8,800 nucleotides of DNA from Hippea sp. (lineage in GTDB: Bacteria > Campylobacterota_A > Desulfurellia > Desulfurellales > Hippeaceae), in NCBI GenBank assembly GCA_015486705.1, contig WFRG01000138.1, positions 1 to 8,800 of the forward strand, in the 5' to 3' direction. Below the pieces are notes generated by a model. That model made no database searches and was not told where the DNA came from. It saw only the letters and a list, made by a program, of their open reading frames with translations. Of the stretch, positions 4,851 through 8,800 are shown in pieces. Both the position numbers and the translations under genes were made by a program. The number at the start of each line of letters is the position of its first letter. Position 1 is the stretch's first letter.

Positions 4851-5249
4851 ATGACTTGTGAGCTATTGAAGGAATATGAAAAGAATATAAGGCGATACTT
4901 AAAGCACAAACATCAGTGTTCGCTAAAGAGTGAAAGGGACAGGAAAAATCGAGTTGTAAAATTTTTGAGGTTCTGTTGTAGTCGTGGCGTAAGGTCGATA
5001 AGGGACATAACTAAAGACGATTTTGATAAATTCATACAGACACTAAGTAAATACAGTATAGAAACAAGAAGAAAATACAGGCTTGCTTTAAAAGAGTTCT
5101 TCGAAAGAGCACATTTGGATATTCGTGTAAACGTTCAAAGGTCAGTAGATCGTGAAAAACTCAAAAAAAAGTTTCAAAAACTAAAGCAAATCCTGTCTTG
5201 TTGTAATTGCATAAATGAGCATAAGAGAGAAATTTTAGAAATCTTGTGA
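4851..5249 (+). CDS. Stand-alone core-binding (SAM-like) domain protein of the tyrosine recombinase family
   Basis: This 132-residue protein resembles the N-terminal DNA-binding half of tyrosine recombinases: four helices with a phrase like SIRDITKDDFDKFIQTL followed by SIETRRKYRLALKEFF, about residues 45-90. The catalytic domain, with its Arg, His and Tyr residues, is absent. The last third is lysine-rich with cysteines (SCCNC). I chose ATG 4851 because AGAGGGGG at 4836-4843 is seven bases away; an in-frame TTG at 4833 would add six residues and lie within the ribosome binding site. A complete recombinase follows 61 bases downstream with the same AGAGGGGGTG leader, which suggests joint action: directionality factor, competitor for the site, or hetero-oligomer partner. 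It could also be a truncated recombinase. Confidence 0.7.
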   Translation: MTCELLKEYEKNIRRYLKHKHQCSLKSERDRKNRVVKFLRFCCSRGVRSIRDITKDDFDKFIQTLSKYSIETRRKYRLALKEFFERAHLDIRVNVQRSVDREKLKKKFQKLKQILSCCNCINEHKREILEIL

Positions 5250-5250
5250 T

Positions 5251-5270
5251 AGGGGCGTCCTGCCCCTTTT
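5251..5270 (+). terminator. Short terminator or attenuator between the two recombinase genes
   Basis: AGGGGC (5251-5256) and GCCCCT (5262-5267) form a 6-bp GC-rich stem with loop GTCCT, followed by three further T residues. The T-run is short, so termination may be partial. It would reduce expression of the full recombinase relative to the small protein. Confidence 0.55.
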
Positions 5271-5271
5271 G

Positions 5272-5304
5272 TTGTGGGCTTGCGTGAGCTCACAATAGAG
5301 GGGG
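5272..5304 (+). promoter_or_regulatory. Hairpin immediately upstream of the recombinase ribosome binding site
   Basis: TTGTGGGCT (5272-5280) and AGCTCACAA (5287-5295) form a 9-bp stem with one G-T pair and loop TGCGTG. The ribosome binding site AGAGGGGG (5297-5304) starts one base after it. It may be an operator palindrome or an RNA element affecting access to the ribosome binding site. Confidence 0.45.
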
Positions 5305-5310
5305 TGCACT

Positions 5311-6192
5311 ATGGCAAAGGCACAAATCAATTTTCGCAATGAGCACAAAGCCTCATTTTTGGCGAGACAAATAGCCCAGAATTCTAATCGTGGCTCATCG
5401 CTCGAAGACAGGATAGAGACAGTCTTAAATTCTCTGCGTGAGACAACAGGTGTAAAGAACTTGAAGCAGTTCAGCAATGACAGAATTCAAATCTACGTTG
5501 ACACCTTGAGGGATCGTCTTGAAGAGGGTGAAATATCCCGTGCAACAGCGTCAAGTTATGTGTCAGCTCTCAACCGTGTGATAGAATACACAAACGAAAA
5601 TCTAAACCGCCAACTTGAAATCATATCGGCAAAGGACTACGGGCTCTCGCGCGGCGGCATTGAGTATAGAGACAGGGTTGTCAGTCAGGAAACGCACAAC
5701 GCTTTCAAAGACTTTCTTGAACAACAGGGCAACACCAAAGCCCAAGCACTTTCCTATTCGGTAGAGCTTCAGCGTGAATTTGGCTTGCGCTTGCGTGAGA
5801 GTATTCAGCTCAAGCAAGATACAATCAAACAAGCCCTCAAGGACGGTGTTTTGCACCTGAGCAGGCAGGACGGCACAAAGAACTCCCAACCGAGAAACAT
5901 ACCAATCAGAAATGAAGCCCAAATACAAGCTTTAAAATCAGCTCTCTCTTTCATGCAAGAGAATAATTTACGCTCATTAGCACCAACAGAGCATATCAAA
6001 GAGCAGTATTACTATGCTCAAAACATCAAACAAAACTTCAACTATATATCTGATACTAAAATGGATTTTCATGGGGAGCGACAACATTATGCCCAAGAAA
6101 GATATAGCGAGGGAGCATCTCTAAAGCAAATCAGCGAGGAACTCGGACACCATAGAATAGAAATACTGAAGTATTATATACCCAACCTATAA
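5311..6192 (+). CDS. Tyrosine recombinase / integrase (Integrase_1-like)
   Basis: This 293-residue site-specific recombinase has residues 30-105 as the core-binding domain and about 120-293 as the catalytic domain. The active-site set is complete: Arg160 in FGLRLRES, Lys190 in DGTKN, His254 and Arg257 in HGERQHYA, His280 in ELGHHR, and Tyr289 in KYYIP at the usual nine-residue distance from His280. ATG 5311 has AGAGGGGG six bases upstream. Likely uses are resolution of plasmid multimers or integration into a host or larger replicon. About half its arginines are CGN codons (roughly 12 of 23), whereas rep and traT use AGA/AGG almost exclusively, so it was probably acquired from elsewhere. No core site with 11-13 bp inverted arms was identified nearby. 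Confidence 0.88.
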   Translation: MAKAQINFRNEHKASFLARQIAQNSNRGSSLEDRIETVLNSLRETTGVKNLKQFSNDRIQIYVDTLRDRLEEGEISRATASSYVSALNRVIEYTNENLNRQLEIISAKDYGLSRGGIEYRDRVVSQETHNAFKDFLEQQGNTKAQALSYSVELQREFGLRLRESIQLKQDTIKQALKDGVLHLSRQDGTKNSQPRNIPIRNEAQIQALKSALSFMQENNLRSLAPTEHIKEQYYYAQNIKQNFNYISDTKMDFHGERQHYAQERYSEGASLKQISEELGHHRIEILKYYIPNL

Positions 6193-6213
6193 CTACAACA
6201 AAATGTAAATTCT

Positions 6214-6241
6214 TTGAAATTTTTCTCTAAAAATATATAAA
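6214..6241 (+). promoter_or_regulatory. Sigma70-type promoter of traT
   Basis: TTGAAA (6214-6219) and TATAAA (6236-6241) are separated by 16 nt in the 87-base gap after the recombinase gene. traT can therefore be expressed independently of the recombinase genes. Confidence 0.6.
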
Positions 6242-6279
6242 TAACGAACATTAGTTTATTAGTAGTTTATGGAGGTGTA

Positions 6280-7041
6280 ATGGTGAGGAAATTGTTTGGC
6301 ACTAAAGGTAGGCTTTTCAAACTTCTTGCGGTTTTTATGTTATTTGCTTTCTTAGCCACCTCTCTGTCATCCTGCTCAACAGTGGCAACGGGCATTGAAC
6401 ATGCCCACTTGGAAGTGCAGGCTAAAATGTCTAACACTATCTTTTTAAACCCAGTAAGACCTGACCAAAAAACGATTTTTGTGGAGTTCAGGAACACATC
6501 CCAAGTTCCCATGCCTGACTTAAAGCAGATGATTATTTCAAGGCTTGAGCAGAAGGGTTATAAGGTAATCGAAGACCCGTATAAAGCAGAGTTTTGGCTA
6601 CAGGGAAATGTGCTTTATATGGGAAAAGAAAGCAAACACATGACCCTTGAGGGTATGCTTGCGGGAGGTTACGGTGGTGCGTTAACAGGGCTTGCCATAG
6701 GAAGTGGATATGGAAAAGTTGGAGCAGTTGGCGCCGGTTCTCTTATAGGATCTGCTGTAGGCGCACTGGCAGGAGCCGCAATTCATGTTGATACTTATAT
6801 TGGTGTTGTAGATATCCAAATTAAGCAGAGAATTAACGGTACAATTCAAAAGCAGGTTAATTCTAATATGCAAAACGGCATAGGCACAAAGGTTAAGACA
6901 AACTACAAGACAACAACACAATATCAAGCCTTCAGAACAAGGATAGGCGTTCAAGCAACGCAAACGAATATGAATCTCAAAAAAGCAACGCCTATAATTG
7001 AGAGCAAACTTGCTCAGGAGATAACAGGTTTATTTGATTAA
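6280..7041 (+). CDS. traT: TraT-family surface exclusion / complement resistance lipoprotein
   Basis: This is a 253-residue outer-membrane lipoprotein related to TraT of F-like plasmids, which blocks entry of related conjugative plasmids at the recipient surface and can confer serum resistance in enterics. Residues 1-31 form a lipoprotein signal peptide with basic start, hydrophobic core and lipobox LSSC (Cys32), followed by Ser33, which favours outer-membrane sorting. Matching TraT features are HLEVQAKMSNTIFLNPV, FVEFRNTSQVPM, FWLQGNVLYMGK, and a glycine-rich hydrophobic stretch at 126-168. ATG 6280 lies close to GGAGG (6271-6275, four-base gap); GTG 6283 gives a better gap and would start one residue later. 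No other tra gene is on the plasmid. A hairpin terminator follows. Arginine codons are AGA/AGG, like rep. Confidence 0.88.
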   Translation: MVRKLFGTKGRLFKLLAVFMLFAFLATSLSSCSTVATGIEHAHLEVQAKMSNTIFLNPVRPDQKTIFVEFRNTSQVPMPDLKQMIISRLEQKGYKVIEDPYKAEFWLQGNVLYMGKESKHMTLEGMLAGGYGGALTGLAIGSGYGKVGAVGAGSLIGSAVGALAGAAIHVDTYIGVVDIQIKQRINGTIQKQVNSNMQNGIGTKVKTNYKTTTQYQAFRTRIGVQATQTNMNLKKATPIIESKLAQEITGLFD

Positions 7042-7057
7042 GAATTATTAAAGTCAA

Positions 7058-7090
7058 GATCCCGCCCCATAAAAAATAAGGGGCGGGATC
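7058..7090. terminator. Strong hairpin after traT
   Basis: GATCCCGCCCC (7058-7068) and GGGGCGGGATC (7080-7090) make a perfect 11-bp stem with an A-rich 11-base loop, starting 16 bases after the traT stop. The following AACAATTTCT has no proper T-run. It probably ends traT transcription and stabilises the mRNA 3' end; termination strength is uncertain. Confidence 0.65.
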
Positions 7091-7093
7091 AAC

Positions 7094-7209
7094 AATTTCT
7101 ACTCTATCCCATTTTCTGTGTAAGTTTCTCTCTTGCTCCCATCATATTGAATCCCTTTTAACCTTTCAATCTTTTCCTGTAAGAATATAAATGAGAGAGA
7201 GTAGAAATT
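7094..7209. repeat. 12-bp inverted repeat, AT-rich spacer
   Basis: AATTTCTACTCT (7094-7105) and AGAGTAGAAATT (7198-7209) are perfect inverted copies 92 bases apart. ATTTCTACT recurs at 7324-7332. The stretch 7091-7386 otherwise shows no gene: a 32-codon frame at 7191-7289 has no good ribosome binding site. The repeat could bound a small lost element or be a regulatory site. Confidence 0.5.
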
Positions 7210-7386
7210 TAAGTTTATGGGAGTATTATTTGCAGATACTGCATTATATAAATAGTGTGGTAAAAGCTATATCAAAACATAAATTATAGTATATCTAAAG
7301 CCTATTTTTATAGTGATTTTTCGATTTCTACTTTCACAAGAATATCTGATTTCCAAACTATAAATATAACATAACTTTTAGAATAA

Positions 7387-7467
7387 TGTTGTAATAATAA
7401 CAACCCAGACGATTCTGGCAGTTCAGGTGACGACCTTAATCCCCCAAGCGGATTCAGCAGGCGGTAA
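7387..7467 (+). pseudogene. Possible decayed coding tail, or short structured GC-rich island
   Basis: One frame reads a protein-like tail with NNNNPDDSGSSGDDLNPP and ends at TAA 7465-7467, but it has an in-frame TAA at 7384 and no start codon. The stretch is much richer in GC than its surroundings. It could be the C-terminus left from a deleted surface or secreted protein. It also folds a little: CCAGA/TCTGG around 7405-7418. The bidirectional-looking hairpin at 7475-7492 follows, as it would after a gene. Evidence is thin. Confidence 0.25.
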
Positions 7468-7492
7468 CAAAAAAAGGCGGGGAAGCCCGCCT
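7468..7492 (-). terminator. Rho-independent terminator of the brnT operon
   Basis: On the minus strand AGGCGGG (7492-7486) and CCCGCCT (7481-7475) form a 7-bp stem with loop CTTC, followed at once by a run of T (7475-7469). It lies directly after the stop of the gene at 7498-7749, closing the three-gene minus-strand operon. Confidence 0.85.
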
Positions 7493-7497
7493 AATAT

Positions 7498-7749
7498 TTA
7501 ATAGTATTTATTCCATGGGTCATCCAAACCGTTCCACATATTTGCTGCATCATAAGAGTTTATAGGATCGAATATTCTATCCCACTCTTCCATGGCCTCT
7601 CTAAAAGTAGCCTGGTCTTCAGGTGTGGGCTTTCTAAACCATTCCTTTATCATCTCGTTATCCCTCTTCTGAGCTTCAACCAGAGCGTTTAACTCTGCCT
7701 TCAGCTCTTCAGGGGTTTTCTTCCTGAACAACTTCTTTAAAAAGCTCAT
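7498..7749 (-). CDS. Small acidic protein of unknown function, third gene of the brnT operon
   Basis: I do not recognise this 83-residue protein. It begins with a short basic amphipathic stretch (FLKKLFRKKTPEEL), continues as a helix (about 12-40), and ends in a Trp/Asp-rich segment (EEWDRIFDP, MWNGLDDPW). There is no signal peptide or obvious motif. ATG 7749 is preceded by AAAGGAGG, so it is well translated. It follows the antitoxin gene by 38 bases and shares its terminator. The opening FLKKLFRKK-type sequence is seen in many small membrane-surface or phage proteins, which does not settle a role. It may be an unrelated plasmid accessory gene or a third component of the toxin-antitoxin operon. 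Confidence 0.75.
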   Translation of the reverse strand: MSFLKKLFRKKTPEELKAELNALVEAQKRDNEMIKEWFRKPTPEDQATFREAMEEWDRIFDPINSYDAANMWNGLDDPWNKYY

Positions 7750-7787
7750 CCTTGCCTCCTTTCGCCCTCATTTATGGCGAGATAGTT

Positions 7788-8039
7788 CTATTTAACCGGT
7801 TCTACAATCTCAAACCCTTTGCCAAAATTCTCTCTCAAAACACTAATAGCCTTTTCCTTATCTTCTTGATTATCAAACTCAAGCACAAGCATTTTTTTCT
7901 TTTTTAAAGTGTTCTCAGCCGCTTTTTCTACAACTTTTTTCCAATATTCTACATTTTCAACCCTTTTGAATTTCTCGGCGTCTTCTTCTATTCTTCTCTC
8001 ATAATCGTCCAGCTCGTCATAATATCTATCCTCACTCAT
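7788..8039 (-). CDS. BrnA-like / CopG-type antitoxin with atypical C-terminus
   Basis: This 83-residue partner of the upstream BrnT-type toxin overlaps its stop as ATGA, so the two are translationally coupled; GGAGGGT (8051-8045) precedes ATG 8039. Residues 6-50, an acidic helix with DYERRIEEDAEKFKRVEN then AAENTLKKKK, match the N-terminal part of a CopG-type antitoxin group in which this is followed by a ribbon-helix-helix DNA-binding domain. Here residues 50-83 (LVLEFDNQEDKEKAISVL, then a GFEIVEPVK end) do not look like that domain. The protein may have lost DNA binding or replaced it. Position and N-terminus support antitoxin; the C-terminal role is unknown. Confidence 0.65.
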   Translation of the reverse strand: MSEDRYYDELDDYERRIEEDAEKFKRVENVEYWKKVVEKAAENTLKKKKMLVLEFDNQEDKEKAISVLRENFGKGFEIVEPVK

Positions 8040-8329
8040 TTTTTACCCTCCAAATATATCCTTGTAAACTTACGGCTTGGATAAGCCGTTACAAGCCTTA
8101 ACTTATCTCCCCTTTTTTCAAAAGGAACAGCCCAAATATAACCATCTATGTTAAGGATCATTAGTTTTTGCCCCTCAAACTCCTCTCTATTGTCCAGAAT
8201 ATCTAAAACAGCTCCTTGTCTAATTTTCTCAACAATCTCATCAAAAGACAACCCTCTTTCTCTCTTTATACGTTCACTTTTTTTATTATGCCACTCAAAT
8301 TCGACTTTACTAAAGTCAATATCTTCCAC
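8036..8329 (-). CDS. brnT: BrnT-family ribonuclease toxin (DUF497)
   Basis: This 97-residue toxin of a type II toxin-antitoxin module belongs to a family that includes BrnT of Brucella, which has a RelE-like fold and inhibits translation by cleaving RNA. Family features are FEWHNKKSERIKRERGLSF at residues 11-29, the central strand region (LDILDNREEF, LMILNIDGYIWAVPFE), and the C-terminal KLRLVTAYPSRKFTRIY. Usual length is 90-100 residues. The start is GTG 8329 with AGGTGA (8338-8333) four bases away. The toxin gene comes first, as in brnTA. The IS right end stops at this ribosome binding site, so the original promoter has been displaced; expression now depends on the IS or on read-through. 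No disruption of the reading frame is visible. Confidence 0.85.
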   Translation of the reverse strand: MEDIDFSKVEFEWHNKKSERIKRERGLSFDEIVEKIRQGAVLDILDNREEFEGQKLMILNIDGYIWAVPFEKRGDKLRLVTAYPSRKFTRIYLEGKK

Positions 8330-8339
8330 TTAATCACCT

Positions 8340-8480
8340 AGTGACTTCCTCCCCTCACTGAAGTGAGAGGCTTCCCGCTTCGCAGGATGCTTCTGCACCC
8401 TCCACGGGCATGAGTTCGGGGCAGTCCGCCCCTACCGCCTGATTAAGGCTGGCGAGGCCTATTTTGAGTAGGTTAATCGC
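8340..8480 (-). ncRNA. Probable omega-RNA (reRNA) scaffold over the tnpB 3' end
   Basis: TnpB proteins use an RNA made from the 3' end of tnpB and the right end; its guide is the flanking DNA beyond the element. Here the last 80 or so bases of tnpB and the bases up to about 8340 are GC-rich and foldable, ending in the 8351-8370 stem, and they encode a compositionally odd protein tail. The guide would be read from about 8339 downward, that is, the brnT leader and start. The 5' limit is a guess; the existence rests on family knowledge and position. Confidence 0.6.
8351..8370 (-). repeat. IS right-end hairpin
   Basis: CCCCTCAC (8351-8358) and GTGAGAGG (8363-8370) form an 8-bp stem with one G-T pair and a four-base loop. 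It overlaps the tnpB stop codon and lies a few bases before the element's end. This is the position of the right-end TnpA-recognition hairpin, and of the 3'-terminal stem of omega-RNA, in IS200/IS605 elements. Confidence 0.7.
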
Positions 8481-8800
8481 AGCATTTAAGTCCCTATCGT
8501 GCTTTGTGCCACATACGGGGCAAGTCCACTCTCTATCTGAAAGTGTTAAGTTCTCATTCTTGTATCCACACACGCTACACAGCTTAGAGGAAGGGTAGAA
8601 TGTGTTTGCTTTAACTATTTGCCTGCCGTATAGTTTAGCTTTGTATTCCAAGAAAGAGATAAATCTATGCCAGCTTGCGTCTGCTATGTGTTTTGCAAGT
8701 TTGTGGTTCTTGAGCATTCCCTTAACATTTAGGTTTTCAACAACAATGGCTTGGTTATCGCCAATGATTTGCTTGCTTAGTTTATGCAAGAAGTCTTCCC
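8355..8800 (-). CDS. tnpB: TnpB RNA-guided endonuclease, C-terminal part (about residue 242 to 389)
   Basis: This stretch continues the tnpB reading frame; 8656-8800 repeats 1-145. RuvC-II is seen as VVENL, with Glu263. The zinc finger is CSVCG then CPVCG, with Cys316, Cys319, Cys335 and Cys338. RuvC-III is HDRDLNAAINL, with Asp345 as the likely catalytic residue. All three acidic residues and all four cysteines are intact. The Ala/Glu-rich tail (about 365-389) lies over the presumed omega-RNA, so its sequence is probably shaped by RNA structure more than by protein function. The stop is TGA at 8357-8355, inside the right-end hairpin. Confidence 0.93.
   Translation of the reverse strand, partial: EDFLHKLSKQIIGDNQAIVVENLNVKGMLKNHKLAKHIADASWHRFISFLEYKAKLYGRQIVKANTFYPSSKLCSVCGYKNENLTLSDREWTCPVCGTKHDRDLNAAINLLKIGLASLNQAVGADCPELMPVEGAEASCEAGSLSLQ
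8656..8800. repeat. Terminal direct repeat, right copy (circular contig overlap)
   Basis: This is an exact duplicate of bases 1-145 and lies inside tnpB. It should be counted only once when the plasmid is drawn as a circle. Confidence 0.95.

Larger units (their letters stand above)
8338..8800 (-). mobile_element. IS200/IS605-family element, part 2: 3' part of tnpB and right end
   Basis: This part contains the RuvC-II, zinc-finger and RuvC-III portions of TnpB, then the right-end hairpin at 8351-8370. The element probably ends within about ten bases of 8340, since the ribosome binding site of brnT begins at 8338. Bases 8656-8800 duplicate 1-145. Family knowledge places the right cleavage site 10-20 nt beyond the right hairpin, which agrees with this limit. 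The exact end is inferred. Confidence 0.75.

Noticed and set aside
7191..7289. A 32-codon frame starting ATG at 7191
   Set aside because: It has no proper ribosome binding site, overlaps the inverted repeat, and has no recognisable features.
7405..7467. Twister-like ribozyme motif (TAAT, CCCAAGC, GGAT) in the GC-rich island
   Set aside because: Only scattered words match and the required stem order could not be built.

Overview
The window is one complete circular molecule. Its last 145 bases (8656-8800) are identical to its first 145 (1-145), and a transposase-associated gene that runs off the left edge continues in frame at the right edge. The unique length is therefore about 8,655 bp. It encodes an iteron-type RepB/Rep_3 initiator, so it reads as a small theta-replicating plasmid. 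Low GC, A/G-rich (AGA/AGG) arginine codons in most genes and GC-rich islands restricted to structured non-coding DNA suggest a thermophilic bacterium. Aquificota or a thermophilic Campylobacterota would fit, but this is inference. TraT and the outer-membrane lipoprotein signal point to a diderm host.

Layout by region. (1) An IS200/IS605 element lies across the contig ends, roughly 8340-8655 joined to 1-1410, read on the minus strand. It holds tnpA (Y1 HUH transposase) overlapping tnpB (RNA-guided nuclease, 389 aa), with an omega-RNA-like 3' end. (2) Minus strand 1377-3034: rep and, downstream of it, a ribbon-helix-helix-like coiled-coil protein with an 11-bp tandem operator. The rep promoter is a perfect sigma70 consensus, followed upstream by 22-bp iterons and an AT-rich, 9-bp-repeat unwinding region. 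(3) 3142-4850: about 1.7 kb with no convincing gene but full of hairpins. It includes a 60% GC RNA-like island (about 4069-4300) with its own promoter, a family of hairpins with compensatory base changes, an inverted repeat sharing 13 bp with the ribbon-helix-helix operator, five GAGGACT repeats, and a structured leader whose 5' arm can mask the ribosome binding site of the next gene. (4) Plus strand 4851-7041: a stand-alone recombinase core-binding-domain protein, a complete tyrosine recombinase, and a TraT surface-exclusion lipoprotein. (5) Minus strand 7498-8329: brnT-type toxin, a BrnA-like antitoxin with an altered C-terminus, and a small unknown protein, closed by a strong terminator.

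How the parts fit: rep, iterons and probably the ribbon-helix-helix protein maintain the plasmid; the BrnT module stabilises it; the recombinase pair could resolve multimers or integrate the plasmid; TraT would exclude incoming conjugative plasmids. No relaxase or conjugation gene is present. The IS has landed between the ribbon-helix-helix gene and brnT, immediately before the brnT ribosome binding site. The least explained and most interesting part is the non-coding structured DNA between 3142 and 4850.
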